Counted from the stretch's first letter, positions 24,534-33,490 are shown. The stretch: DNA of 64,000 bases from Actinomadura mexicana (GCF_900188105.1 NZ_FZNP01000005.1:1-64000); one strand, 5' to 3'. The notes: generated by a model from the sequence alone, not told the origin. Numbers and translations: made by a program.

Positions 24534-25493
24534 CTAGTCCTGCAGCTCCGCCCAGATCTCCCGGTCGCGCTCGGCCGTCCAGATCCGGGGGCGTTCGATG
24601 CCGTCCAGCTCGTCCCAGAGGCGGGAGACGTCGAAGGGCAGGCAGTGCTCGAAGATCGGCCAGCCGCCGTAGGCCGGGGCCAGCGCCGCGTGCACGGCGG
24701 CGAACGCGTCCCTGAGGGCACCGCCCTCCCGCCGGACCCGTTCGACCTCGCCGATCATCGTGGTGAGGAAGTCGCGGGTCTGCCCGACGGCGGCCTGGAC
24801 CGCGTCGCGGCCGTGCGCGACGGCGCCGCGCCCGCCGACGAGCGTCTCGGCTCCGAAGGAGTGGACGTGGTCGAGCGTGCCGGACGCCCACTCGCGGTGG
24901 AACGCGTCGCCGGTGTAGAGCGCGGCCTGGGTCTCCACGAGGTCGCCGGCGAACAGGATCCGGTGCCGGGGCAGCCACGCCACGATGTCGCCCTCGGTGT
25001 GGCCGCGCCCGCAGTAGGCCAGGTCGAGGTCGCCGCGGTCGCCGCCGAGGTCGATGGTGAGGGTGCCGGAGAACGTCGCGGTCGGCCAGGTGAGCCCCGG
25101 GATGCCGTCCGGGTCCTTGAACAGCCGGGGCATCCGGCCGTACTCCGACTCCCAGTCCTGCTCGCCGCGCTCGGCGATCAGCGCGCGCGTCAGGTCGTGC
25201 GCGACGACCACCGGGGCGCCGAACGCGCTCGCGCCGAGCGTCCGGACGGCGTGGTAGTGCGACAGGACCAGGTAGCGGATGGGCTTGTCGGTGTGCTCGC
25301 GCAGGACGGCGAGCCAGTCGCGCGCGGCGGCGGGCGTGGCGAGGGCCTCGAAGCAGACGAGGAAGTCCTCGCCCTCGACGGCCCCGACGTTCGGGTCGCC
25401 CTCGGCCGTGAGCGCGTACACCCCGTCGGCGAGGATCTCCAGCGTCTGCGCCTTGTCGCCCCGGTCGGCGGACGACGCGAACGGTCTCGGCAT
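24534..25493 (-). CDS. MBL-fold metallo-hydrolase
   Basis: The 319-residue protein has metallo-beta-lactamase fold signatures: VLSHYHAVRTLGA in place of the HxHxDH motif, a second site YCGRGHTEGDIVAWLP and the ligand Asp in ILFAGDLVE. The HYHAVR form lacks the usual Asp and second His, yet is conserved in one subgroup, often beside quinoprotein or detoxification genes; here no such gene is close. Catalysis is therefore plausible but not certain. It is divergent from the CNNM-type genes. The substrate is unknown. Confidence 0.8.
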   Translation of the reverse strand: MPRPFASSADRGDKAQTLEILADGVYALTAEGDPNVGAVEGEDFLVCFEALATPAAARDWLAVLREHTDKPIRYLVLSHYHAVRTLGASAFGAPVVVAHDLTRALIAERGEQDWESEYGRMPRLFKDPDGIPGLTWPTATFSGTLTIDLGGDRGDLDLAYCGRGHTEGDIVAWLPRHRILFAGDLVETQAALYTGDAFHREWASGTLDHVHSFGAETLVGGRGAVAHGRDAVQAAVGQTRDFLTTMIGEVERVRREGGALRDAFAAVHAALAPAYGGWPIFEHCLPFDVSRLWDELDGIERPRIWTAERDREIWAELQD

Positions 25494-25650
25494 GGGCGCC
25501 CCCTCGCGGTCGTGGCCCCGGCCTCTTCACCTGCAGTGTGGTTCATTCCACGCAGAGCGGTCGATAACCGTCTCACTCCTCGGGGAGGGACGCCCGGGCG
25601 GGGGTAGGAGGGATCTCAAGCGACGCCGCGCGCGTGAGGAGGATTCCCAG

Positions 25651-26976
25651 GTGAACGCCGCGCTCGGACTGCTGGCCGTCCTCGTGCTGACCGCCGCGAC
25701 CGGCTACTTCGTGGCGCAGGAGTTCGCGTTCGTCACCGCGGACCGCCCGGCGCTGGACCAGCGGGCGGCGGAGGGCGACCGGGCCGCGGGGCGCGCGGTG
25801 CGGGTGATGGGCCGGCTGTCGTTCATGCTGTCGGGCGCGCAGCTCGGCATCACGGTCACCGCGCTGGTCGTGGGCTTCATCGCCAAGCCGGCCCTGGCCG
25901 ACCTGATCGCGCCGGTGCTGCGCGCGGGCGGGGTCCCGGACGCGGCGTCCGGCGGGGTGGCGGTCGCACTCGGGTTCGTCCTGGCCACCGTGATCCAGAT
26001 GCTGCTGGGCGAGCTGTTCCCCAAGAACCTGGCGCTGGCGAGGGCGGAGTCGCTGGCCCGCGCGCTGGCCGGGTCCACGCTGGTCTACCTGACCGCGGCC
26101 GGCCCGCTGATCCGGCTGTTCGACGTGTCCGCGAACCGGCTCGTCCGCGCGGTGGGCATCGAGCCGGTGGAGGAGCTGCGGCACGGCGCGACGCTGGAGG
26201 AGCTCGGTCACATGATCGGCGAGTCCGGGGAGCAGTTCCAGGCGGGCCACGCCGACCTGCTGGAGCGGGCCCTGGTGTTCTCCGAGCGGGACGCCGAGCA
26301 GGTCATGGTGCCCCGCGTCGACGTGGTGACCGTCCCGGCCACGGCCCGCGCCGCCGAGGTGAGCGACGTGATCGCGGCGAGCGGGCACACCCGCTACCCC
26401 GTCCTCGGCGAGGGCGTCGACGACGTGGTCGGGGTGGTCGGGCTGGAGGAGCTGGTCGCCCTCGGCCCGGCCGCCGCCGCGCGCACCGAGGTCCGCGCGC
26501 TCGCCCGGCCGCCGCTGCTGCTGCCGTCGTCGCTGCCGCTGCCGGAGGTGGTACTGCGGCTGCAGGGCGCCGGCGAGCCCCTCGCCTGCGTGGTGGACGA
26601 GTACGGCGGCTTCGCCGGCATCCTCACCTGGGAGGACGTCGCCGAGGAGCTGGTCGGGGAGATCGCCGACGAGAACGAGCCGGGCGAGGACCTCGCGATC
26701 CGCAGCGGCGAGTGGTGGACGACGGACGCGGGGCTGCGGATGGACGAGGTCGCCCACGAGACCGGCATCGCGCTGCCGGAGGGCGACTACGAGACCGTCG
26801 CCGGCCTGCTGATGAAGCGGCTCGGCCGGGTCGCGCGGCCGGGCGACGTCGTCCGGGTGGGACTCGCGCCGGCCCGGCTGGACGAGCCGGCCCGCACGGC
26901 CGTGGTGGAGGTCCTGACCGTCCACCGGCACGTGCCGGAGCTGATCCGCATCCGCACCGTGGAGGAGGGCCGGTGA
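25651..26976 (+). CDS. CNNM/CorC-type membrane protein (DUF21, CBS pair, CorC/HlyC domain)
   Basis: The protein has 441 residues from GTG 25651, with GAGGAGGA upstream. The DUF21 membrane domain spans about residues 1-170 (FVAQEFAFVTADRPALDQRA, LSGAQLGITVTALVVGFI). CBS repeats follow (VMVPRVDVVTVPATARAAEV, then GEPLACVVDEYGGFAGILTW), and a transporter-associated CorC/HlyC domain ends the protein. The family is implicated in Mg2+/Co2+ efflux or homeostasis, although it is often annotated as hemolysin. Its stop overlaps the next gene's GTG (GTGA), and the paralogue beside it probably forms a heterodimer with it. Confidence 0.9.
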   Translation: MNAALGLLAVLVLTAATGYFVAQEFAFVTADRPALDQRAAEGDRAAGRAVRVMGRLSFMLSGAQLGITVTALVVGFIAKPALADLIAPVLRAGGVPDAASGGVAVALGFVLATVIQMLLGELFPKNLALARAESLARALAGSTLVYLTAAGPLIRLFDVSANRLVRAVGIEPVEELRHGATLEELGHMIGESGEQFQAGHADLLERALVFSERDAEQVMVPRVDVVTVPATARAAEVSDVIAASGHTRYPVLGEGVDDVVGVVGLEELVALGPAAAARTEVRALARPPLLLPSSLPLPEVVLRLQGAGEPLACVVDEYGGFAGILTWEDVAEELVGEIADENEPGEDLAIRSGEWWTTDAGLRMDEVAHETGIALPEGDYETVAGLLMKRLGRVARPGDVVRVGLAPARLDEPARTAVVEVLTVHRHVPELIRIRTVEEGR

Positions 26977-27992
26977 ACCTCGGGCTGGGCGTTCCGGTCA
27001 CGCTGGCGCTGCTGGCGGGCAACGGGTTCTTCGTCGCCGCCGAGTTCGCACTGGTGGCGGCGCGGCGGCCGCGGCTGGAGCGGGCCGCCGCGCGCGGCGG
27101 GCGGGGGGCGGGCGCGGCCGTCGCGGGCATCGACGAGCTGTCGCTGACCCTCGCGGGGGCGCAGCTCGGCATCACGATGTGCTCGCTCGGCCTCGGCCTG
27201 GTGTCCGAACCGGTGTTCGCGGGGGCCCTCACGCCGCTGTTCCACTCCGCCGGGCTGCCGGAGGGCGCGGCGCACGCCGTCGCCTTCGTGCTGGCCCTGG
27301 CGCTCGTGACGTTCCTGCACATGGTCGTCGGCGAGATGGCGCCGAAGTCGTGGGCGATCGCCGACCCGGAGCGCTCCGCAAGCGTCCTGGGCCTGCCCTT
27401 CCGCGCGTTCGCGACCGTCGTGCGCCCGCTGCTCGCGGCGCTGAACGGCGCGACGAACCTGCTGCTGCGGCTGGTGGGCGTACGCCCGGCCGACTCGCGG
27501 GAGGTGTCGCGCACCCCCGAGCAGCTGCGCAGCATCGCCCAGGAGTCGCGGCGGCTGGGCCTGATCGGGCAGAGCGAGCTGACGCTGCTCACCGCCGCGC
27601 TGGACGCGCCGCGCGCCCCGCTGGCCGGCCTCGTCGTGCCGGTCTCCGACATCGTGTCGGTCCCGCCGTCCGCGACGCCGCAGGAGGTCATCGACGCCGC
27701 CGCCCGCACCGGCCGCCTACGGCTCATGGTGCGGGGCTCCGCGCGGCCGGGCCAGGCCCGCATGGTGCACGTCCGGGACGCCTTCGTGGCCCGCGCGCGA
27801 GGCCGCGCCACCCCGGCCGGGCAACTGGCGCGCCCCGTCCCCGCCATGCCGGTCGGCACGCCCGTCGGCGAGGCGGTCGCCACGTTGAAGGCGGGCCACA
27901 GCCACCTCGGTCTCGCCGTCGCGCCGGACGGGCGCGTCGCCGGCCTGGTCAGCCTGGACGACCTGCTCACCACGCTGCTGGCGGTGCGCTGA
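26973..27992 (+). CDS. CNNM/CorC-type membrane protein, short paralogue
   Basis: The 339-residue protein is translationally coupled to the previous gene by a GTGA overlap. It has the DUF21 membrane domain (FFVAAEFALVAARRPRLERA, LAGAQLGITMCSLGLGLVSE, MVVGEMAPKSWAIADPERSA) and a CBS pair, but the CorC/HlyC C-terminal domain is missing, making it about 100 residues shorter than its partner. Such long/short pairs are common in actinobacteria and suggest an obligate hetero-oligomer for divalent-cation handling (inference). Confidence 0.88.
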   Translation: MNLGLGVPVTLALLAGNGFFVAAEFALVAARRPRLERAAARGGRGAGAAVAGIDELSLTLAGAQLGITMCSLGLGLVSEPVFAGALTPLFHSAGLPEGAAHAVAFVLALALVTFLHMVVGEMAPKSWAIADPERSASVLGLPFRAFATVVRPLLAALNGATNLLLRLVGVRPADSREVSRTPEQLRSIAQESRRLGLIGQSELTLLTAALDAPRAPLAGLVVPVSDIVSVPPSATPQEVIDAAARTGRLRLMVRGSARPGQARMVHVRDAFVARARGRATPAGQLARPVPAMPVGTPVGEAVATLKAGHSHLGLAVAPDGRVAGLVSLDDLLTTLLAVR

Positions 27993-28013
27993 CCCCTCGG
28001 GGGCGTCAACGTT

Positions 28014-28044
28014 GGTTGACAGGTTCCGGATGTCAACCTACATT
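28014..28044 (+). promoter_or_regulatory. Consensus promoter with overlapping palindromic operator
   Basis: TTGACA (28016-28021), a 17-bp spacer and TACATT (28039-28044) make a near-ideal vegetative promoter. The palindrome GGTTGACA-N9-TGTCAACC (28014-28021 with 28031-28038) covers the -35 box and spacer. Transcription should begin at about 28051-28052, which is the ATG itself, so the mRNA is predicted to be leaderless and repressible by a dimeric regulator. Confidence 0.72.
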
Positions 28045-28051
28045 GACATCC

Positions 28052-28285
28052 ATGAGCGATGGAGTGACGCTCGCCCAGGAGGCGAGCAGCCGGGATCCCG
28101 CGGTGGGGCTGCGGGCCGTGCGCGCGCTGCGCGAGCTGGCCGAGCGGCTGGAGGCGCTGCAGGTCGCCAGCGCCCGCGACCAGGGGTGGTCCTGGCAGGA
28201 GATCGCGGTCTGCCTCGGCGTGAGCCGGCAGGCCGTCCACAAGAAGCACGGCTCCGGCCGCCGCCTACTCAAGAAGGAGCAGTAG
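28052..28285 (+). CDS. Small helix-turn-helix protein, probable autoregulator
   Basis: The 77-residue protein starts at ATG 28052. After a helical N-terminus (PAVGLRAVRALRELAERLEA) it has a clear helix-turn-helix, GWSWQEIAVCLGVSRQAVHK, and a basic tail. No Shine-Dalgarno precedes the ATG, consistent with the leaderless promoter. The gene for a Clp N-domain protein follows 3 bp after the stop; this HTH/Clp-N pairing recurs in actinobacteria. It probably represses its own operon through the palindrome at 28014-28038 (inference). Confidence 0.85.
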   Translation: MSDGVTLAQEASSRDPAVGLRAVRALRELAERLEALQVASARDQGWSWQEIAVCLGVSRQAVHKKHGSGRRLLKKEQ

Positions 28286-28288
28286 AGG

Positions 28289-28846
28289 ATGTTCGAGCGT
28301 TTCACCGCGGACGCGCGGCAGACGGTCACCGGAGCCCAGGCCGAGGCGCGGGCGCTGCGCGACCGCCGCATCGGCACCGAGCACGTCCTGCTCGCCCTGG
28401 CGGGCGCCGAGGACGCCACGGGACGGGCGCTGCGCGAGCACGGGCTCGCCCCGGACGACCTGCGGGCCCGGATCGTCCGCGTCGACCGCGCGGGCGGCGA
28501 CGTCCTCGACTCCGACGCCCTGCGCAGCATCGGGATCGACCTGGACGCCGTCCGGGAGGCCACCGAGCAGAGCTTCGGCGAGGGAGCCCTGGACGTGCCG
28601 GCCGGGAAGCTCGACCGGTTCCGGCGGGGCCACATCCCCTTCACGCCCCAGGCCAAGAAGGCGCTGGAGCTGAGCCTCCGGCACGCGCTCCGGCTCGGCC
28701 AGAAGGAGATCCGCAGCGGTCACCTCCTGCTCGGCGTCCTGCACGACGGCGACTTCCCGTCGGTGCGGCTGGCCACCGAGGCCGGGGTGGACGTCGAGGC
28801 ACTGCGCGCCGAGGTTTGCCGGCTGCTGACCTCCAAAGCGGCCTGA
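28289..28846 (+). CDS. Stand-alone Clp N-terminal (R) domain protein
   Basis: The 185-residue protein is made of a double Clp_N repeat, with the first half around MFERFTADARQTVTGAQAEA and IGTEHVLLALAG, and the second around HIPFTPQAKKALELSLRHAL and IRSGHLLLGVLHDG. No ATPase domain follows. In ClpC unfoldases this domain binds adaptors, phospho-arginine and cyclic-peptide antibiotics. Stand-alone homologues such as mycobacterial ClpC2 can act as decoys or sensors. It is co-transcribed with the HTH gene upstream, suggesting an inducible response to proteolytic stress (inference). Confidence 0.9.
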   Translation: MFERFTADARQTVTGAQAEARALRDRRIGTEHVLLALAGAEDATGRALREHGLAPDDLRARIVRVDRAGGDVLDSDALRSIGIDLDAVREATEQSFGEGALDVPAGKLDRFRRGHIPFTPQAKKALELSLRHALRLGQKEIRSGHLLLGVLHDGDFPSVRLATEAGVDVEALRAEVCRLLTSKAA

Positions 28847-28850
28847 TCAA

Positions 28851-28869
28851 CCCGGCGGAACCCGCCGGG
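28851..28869. terminator. Bidirectional hairpin between convergent genes
   Basis: CCCGGCGG-AAC-CCGCCGGG is a perfect 8-bp stem 5 bp after the Clp-N stop and before the end of the convergent membrane-protein gene. Confidence 0.6.
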
Positions 28870-28898
28870 ACGCTCTCCGGCCCACCCTGACCGCCCGG

Positions 28899-29393
28899 TC
28901 AGCCGAAGGCGCCGGTGAGGGCGCCGACGCAGGCGGCGCCGCGGGCGGGATCGTAGGGGAAGCGCCGTTTGCACTCGCCCGAGACCCACGGCGGGGGCGT
29001 ATGGCGGGCCCGCGGCGGCTTGCGCGCCGCGGGCCTGTGGTGCCGCCGCACGGGGCGGTGGTACCGGCGCGGCGGGGCGGCGTGTCCGCCGCGGCGGGCA
29101 CGCTTCTTGTGCCCGGCGTGGTGGCGGGACGGGTTCGCACGGGGCTCGGCCACGTCCCGTCCCGGCGGCGGCGACGAGGCGGGCGACGGCGCGGCGGACG
29201 ACGCCGGCGCGGTGACGCGGTCGGCCGGGCGGGCCGGCGCGAGCCGCGTCGCCCCGTAGGCGATGACGAGGAGCAGCCCCGCGGCGAGGGCCAGCGCCGC
29301 GATGACCACCGACAGGCGGCTCGGGCGGCGGACGGGCGGCCGGGGCTCGCCGCGGGTGAACCCGGCGGGCGGAAGGCTGGAGGAAAGGCGCAC
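28899..29393 (-). CDS. Single-pass membrane protein with His/Arg/Pro-rich linker
   Basis: The protein has about 164 residues if the GTG complementary to 29391-29393 is used; an upstream ATG at 29495 would add 34. The order is a short cytoplasmic head, a transmembrane helix (LSVVIAALALAAGLLLVIAY), a low-complexity Pro/Ser/Ala then His/Arg-rich stretch, and a C-terminal module ECKRRFPYDPARGAACVGAL with two cysteines. The C-terminal Cys-x-F-x-D-x-R-x-x-Cys pattern looks conserved rather than random, so the gene is likely real. No function is recognised; the His-rich linker could bind metal. Confidence 0.6.
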   Translation of the reverse strand: MRLSSSLPPAGFTRGEPRPPVRRPSRLSVVIAALALAAGLLLVIAYGATRLAPARPADRVTAPASSAAPSPASSPPPGRDVAEPRANPSRHHAGHKKRARRGGHAAPPRRYHRPVRRHHRPAARKPPRARHTPPPWVSGECKRRFPYDPARGAACVGALTGAFG

Positions 29394-29517
29394 CCCACGA
29401 TGGTCACGCTGCGCAGCCGTCCGGACACGGAGACGCGCCGCAACCGTTGCCACCTCGATACATTGCCCGGACCTTCCGGACGGCTCCGCGACCACGCCGG
29501 ACTTCGCGGCGGGCCCG

Positions 29518-30321
29518 CTAGCCGCCGGTCGGGGCTACGGTGAAGCGGCGCAGGCCGAGCGCCGGGTTCTTCGCGCGGACGGCCTTGACGCGCTCGGGCG
29601 AGACGTCCCCGGACACGACCCCTGTCCCCTCCCCCAGCGCGGCCACGACGACGCCCATCGGGTCGACGACCATGCTGTTGCCGGCGCCGGTCGGGGCGCA
29701 CTGGTCGGCGGCCGCCACGTAGATCGTGTTCTCGATCGCGCGGGCCCGCACCAGCGTCCGCCAGTGGTCCTCCTTGAGCGGCCCCGGCACCCACTCGGCC
29801 GGCAGCGCCAGGACGTCGGCGCCGGCGTCCACGATCCGCCGCGTCACCTCGGGGAACCGGACGTCGTAGCAGGTCTGCATGCCGAACGTGACGCCGTCGA
29901 CGGCGAAGGTCCGCGGTTCGGCGATCTCGCCGGGCCGCACCAGCGCCGACTCCTCGTACCCGAACGCGTCGTACAGGTGGATCTTGCGGTACTCGGCGAC
30001 GACGTCCCCGCCGGGGTCGACGGCGACGAGGGTGTTGGAGATGCGCTCCGGGTCGTCCAGCCGCTCGTTCACGCCCGCGACGACGTGGACGCCGTGGCGC
30101 CGGGCCAGGTCGCCGAGGCCGGCCACGAACGGGCCGTCCAGGGGCTCGGCCGAGTCGACGATCCGCCGGTCCAGCCTCGGCGCGGTGAACATGGCGAACT
30201 CCGGCAGGACCACCACCCGCGCGCCGTGCCCGGCCGCCTCGGCGGCCAGGCCGCCGATCGCGGCCAGGTTCTCGTCCTTGTCGGTTCCGGGCGCGAACTG
30301 CGCCACCGCGACCCGCACCAT
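29518..30321 (-). CDS. Nitrilase-superfamily carbon-nitrogen hydrolase
   Basis: The 267-residue protein carries the Glu-Lys-Cys catalytic triad: Glu41 (VVLPEFAMF), Lys113 (EYRKIHLYDAFG) and Cys151 (MQTCYDVRFPE). The DVRFPE sequence after the cysteine is typical of the omega-amidase/Nit branch, which hydrolyses amides such as deaminated glutathione or 2-oxoglutaramate. The reaction is inferred. The start codon is ATG. It lies 10 bp downstream of the helicase gene on the same strand and is probably co-transcribed. No functional link to the helicase is evident. Confidence 0.88.
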   Translation of the reverse strand: MVRVAVAQFAPGTDKDENLAAIGGLAAEAAGHGARVVVLPEFAMFTAPRLDRRIVDSAEPLDGPFVAGLGDLARRHGVHVVAGVNERLDDPERISNTLVAVDPGGDVVAEYRKIHLYDAFGYEESALVRPGEIAEPRTFAVDGVTFGMQTCYDVRFPEVTRRIVDAGADVLALPAEWVPGPLKEDHWRTLVRARAIENTIYVAAADQCAPTGAGNSMVVDPMGVVVAALGEGTGVVSGDVSPERVKAVRAKNPALGLRRFTVAPTGG

Positions 30322-30331
30322 ACGCCGCCTC

Positions 30332-32839
30332 CTACATCCGGTCGACGCCGGTCACCCGGACGACGGCCTCGCCCTCCTGGTCGGAACCCGCGAGGTCGAC
30401 CTCGGCGCTGACGCCCCAGTCGTGATGCCCCTCGGGGTCGTCGAACACCTGCCGGACGCGCCACAGCGCGTCCTGCGGGACCTCCTCGATCTGCAGCAGC
30501 TTCGGCCCCCGCGCGTCGGGCCCGGTGAGCAGCTCGTCGTGCTCCTCGAAGTAGCGGTCCATCGCCTGCGCCCACGCGTCGGCGCCGAAGTCGGGGTCCA
30601 GGCCGCCCAGCTCGCCGTAGCGCTCCAGCGCCGCCAGCTCCACCCGCCGGAACATCGCGTTGCGCACCAGCACCCGGAACGCGCGCGCGTTCGCGGTGAC
30701 CCTGGTGACGCGCTCCTCGATCGGCTCCTCCAGGTCCCCGGCGGCGGGGTTGGCGAGCTGCTCCCACTCGTCCAGCAGGCTGGAGTCGACCTGCCGGACC
30801 AGCTCGCCCAGCCACTCGATCAGGTCGATCAGGTCGTCGGTCTTGATCGACTCCGGGACGGTCTGCTGCAGCGCCTTGTAGGCCCCCGACAGGTACCGCA
30901 GGACGAGCCCCTCGCCCCGCGCCAGCTCGTAGTGACCGATGTACTCGGTGAACGTCATCGCGCGCTCGTACATGTCGCGCACGACCGACTTCGGGCGCAG
31001 CGGGTGGTCGCCGACCCAGGGGTGCCCGGCCCGGTAGATCTCGTAGGCGGCGCCGAGCTCGTCCTCCAGCGGCTTCGGGTGGTCGACGTCCTGGAGCAGC
31101 TCCATCCGCTCCTCGTACTCGATGCCCTCGGCCTTCATCTCCTGGACGGCCTCGCCCCGCGCCCGGTTGACCTGCGCGGCCAGGATCTGCCGCGGGTCCT
31201 CCAGCGTCGCCTCGATCACCGACAGCACGTCCAGCGCGTACGACGGCGACGCGGGGTCGAGGATCTCGAAGGTCGCGAGCGCGAACGTCGACAGCGCCTG
31301 GTTGAGCGCGAAGTCCTCCTGGAGGTCGACGGTGATGCGCGCGTGCCGGCCGGCGTCGTCCGGCTCGGGCAGCACCTCGACGACGCCGCCCGCGAGCAGC
31401 GACCGGTAGATCGCGATGGCGCGGGAGATGTGCCTGCGCCGCGCCGCGGGCTCCTCGTGGTTGTCGGTCAGCAGCCGCTTCATGGCCTGGAACGCGTTGC
31501 CCGGCCGCGCGATCACCGACAGCAGCATCGCGTGGCTGACCTGGAACCGGGACCGGAGCATCTCCGGCTCGGCCTCCTGCAGCTTCGCGAAGACGTCCTC
31601 GTCCCAGCCGACGAACCCCTCCGGCGCCTTCTTGCGCTGGACCTTCCGCCGCTTCTTCGGGTCGTCGCCGGCCTTGGCCAGGGCCTTCTCGTTCTCCACC
31701 ACGTGCTCGGGCGCCTGCGCGACGACGAAGCCGACCGTGTCGAACCCGGCCCGTCCCGCCCGTCCGGCGATCTGGTGGAACTCCCGCGCCCTGAGCCGCC
31801 GCACCCGGTGCCCGTCGTACTTGCTGAGCGCGGTGAACACGACGGTCCTGATGGGGACGTTCACCCCCACTCCCAGGGTGTCGGTCCCGCAGATGACCTT
31901 CAGCAGCCCGGCCTGCGCGAGCCGCTCCACCAGCCGCCGGTACTTGGGCAGCATCCCGGCGTGGTGGACCCCGATGCCGTGCCGGACGAACCGCGACAGG
32001 TTGCGTCCGAACTTCGTGGTGAACCGGAAGTTGCCGATCAGCTCGGCGATCCGCGCCTTCTCCTCCTTGGTGCACACGTTGATGCTCATCAGCGCCTGCG
32101 CCCGCTCGATCGCCGCCGCCTGCGTGAAGTGCACCAGGTACACCGGCGCCTTCTGCTCGGCCAGCAGTTCCTCGATCGTCTCGTGCAGCGGCGTCACCCG
32201 GTAGTCGTAGATGAGCGGCACGGGCCGCTCGGCCGACGTCACCAGGGCCGTCGGCCGTCCCGTCCGCCGCGTCAGGTCCTTCACGAAGAACGTGACGTCC
32301 CCGAGGGTGGCCGACATGAGCAGGAACTGGGTCTGCGGCAGTTCCAGCAGCGGTATCTGCCACGCCCAGCCCCGCTCGGGCTCGGCGTAGAAGTGGAACT
32401 CGTCCATCACGACCACGCCGATGTCGGCGTCCGCGCCGTCCCTGAGCGCGATGTTCGCCAGCACCTCGGCCGTGCAGCAGATGATCGGCGCGTCCGCGTT
32501 CACGCTGGCGTCGCCCGTCATCATCCCGACGTTGTCGCGCCCGAACATCTCGCACAGGTCGAAGAACTTCTCCGACACCAGCGCCTTGATCGGCGCCGTG
32601 TAGAACCCGACCTGGTCCTTGGCGAGCCCCGCGAACAGCGCCCCCGCCGCCACCAGGCTCTTACCCGATCCGGTCGGCGTGGACAGGATCACGTTCGCGC
32701 CGGAGACCACCTCGATGAGCGCTTCCTCCTGGGCGGGGTACAGCGTGATCCCGCGCCCCGACACCCACCGTTCGAACGCCTCGAACAGCGAGTCGGCGTC
32801 GGTGTCGTTTCCGGAAGGCAGCTCATCGATAAGGCTCAC
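30332..32839 (-). CDS. Superfamily 2 RNA helicase with C-terminal DUF3516 domain
   Basis: The protein has about 835 residues from GTG 32839 (preceded by AGGATGG); GTG 32866 is the alternative. Helicase motifs are intact: Walker A STPTGSGKS, motif II VVMDEFHFY (a DEFH variant of DEAD/DEAH), motif III MSATLGD, and motif VI FHQIAGRAGRAGFDTVG. A Ski2-like layout follows, with the actinobacterial DUF3516 region to the end (ALWRVRQVFDDPEGHHDWGV). It is predicted to unwind RNA using ATP, possibly in RNA turnover. Its C-terminus lies 10 bp before the nitrilase gene. Confidence 0.9.
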   Translation of the reverse strand: MSLIDELPSGNDTDADSLFEAFERWVSGRGITLYPAQEEALIEVVSGANVILSTPTGSGKSLVAAGALFAGLAKDQVGFYTAPIKALVSEKFFDLCEMFGRDNVGMMTGDASVNADAPIICCTAEVLANIALRDGADADIGVVVMDEFHFYAEPERGWAWQIPLLELPQTQFLLMSATLGDVTFFVKDLTRRTGRPTALVTSAERPVPLIYDYRVTPLHETIEELLAEQKAPVYLVHFTQAAAIERAQALMSINVCTKEEKARIAELIGNFRFTTKFGRNLSRFVRHGIGVHHAGMLPKYRRLVERLAQAGLLKVICGTDTLGVGVNVPIRTVVFTALSKYDGHRVRRLRAREFHQIAGRAGRAGFDTVGFVVAQAPEHVVENEKALAKAGDDPKKRRKVQRKKAPEGFVGWDEDVFAKLQEAEPEMLRSRFQVSHAMLLSVIARPGNAFQAMKRLLTDNHEEPAARRRHISRAIAIYRSLLAGGVVEVLPEPDDAGRHARITVDLQEDFALNQALSTFALATFEILDPASPSYALDVLSVIEATLEDPRQILAAQVNRARGEAVQEMKAEGIEYEERMELLQDVDHPKPLEDELGAAYEIYRAGHPWVGDHPLRPKSVVRDMYERAMTFTEYIGHYELARGEGLVLRYLSGAYKALQQTVPESIKTDDLIDLIEWLGELVRQVDSSLLDEWEQLANPAAGDLEEPIEERVTRVTANARAFRVLVRNAMFRRVELAALERYGELGGLDPDFGADAWAQAMDRYFEEHDELLTGPDARGPKLLQIEEVPQDALWRVRQVFDDPEGHHDWGVSAEVDLAGSDQEGEAVVRVTGVDRM

Positions 32840-32893
32840 CCCTCCATCCTGCCCCCGATCACCCACTGCCCGCGCCGGGCGATGCCCCGCCCC

Positions 32894-33490
32894 CTAGACC
32901 AGCCCGTGGCCGTACTTCTCCAGGAGGGGCCGGAGGTCGGGCTCGCCGAACGACTCGCGCATCGCCTCGAACACGGGGACCTTCTCCTCCCCGTACCGCC
33001 GGACGTGGCCGGCGTAGGCGGCGGCGGACACGAAGGTCGGCGGATCGGTCTTGCTGTGGAACTTGTCGGCGTACATGACGAGCCGCTCCTCGCCGCTCAC
33101 GGCCACGTAGTCGCCGGCGGGCACGGGAAGCCGCTGCCGCACGATGTCGTCCCGGGTCAGCCCCACCCCGGTGTGGCACGAGCAGAACCGGCAGATCTCC
33201 TCGGGGAACCCCTCGTCCCGGAGGATCGCGTGACCGAGCACCCCGTGCCGGACGTAGCCGCTGTGATCGAGCGCCCCGGACGGGCCGTACAGCCGGTAGA
33301 CGCCGAGGTCGTGCAGCAGGCACCCGGCCCGCACGAGGTCCGCGTCGACCGCGAGCTCCGCCCCGTCCATGATCCGCTCGGCGATCTCGCACACGATGAC
33401 GCAGTGCGTCCACACGGTCTCGAACGCCGCCTCCCCGGGCGCGTACCGCTCGTGCAGAGCCCGGATCTCCTGGTCCCCCGGAATCTCCAC
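32894..33490 (-). CDS. HD-domain phosphohydrolase
   Basis: The 198-residue protein has a GTG start. The metal-binding pattern is His29 (WTHCVIVCEIAERI), His60-Asp61 (GCLLHDLGVYRLYG) and later HSGYVRHGVLGHAIL and CRFCSCHTGVGL. The HD superfamily hydrolyses nucleotides or cyclic dinucleotides; this short form is usually annotated only as HD domain-containing. A cysteine-rich CRFCSCH segment is unusual. It lies upstream of the helicase on the same strand, with a gap of about 54 bp. Confidence 0.84.
   Translation of the reverse strand: MEIPGDQEIRALHERYAPGEAAFETVWTHCVIVCEIAERIMDGAELAVDADLVRAGCLLHDLGVYRLYGPSGALDHSGYVRHGVLGHAILRDEGFPEEICRFCSCHTGVGLTRDDIVRQRLPVPAGDYVAVSGEERLVMYADKFHSKTDPPTFVSAAAYAGHVRRYGEEKVPVFEAMRESFGEPDLRPLLEKYGHGLV

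Noticed and set aside
25651-27992. Hemolysin genes
   Set aside because: The hemolysin label is historical. The DUF21-CBS architecture points to cation homeostasis.
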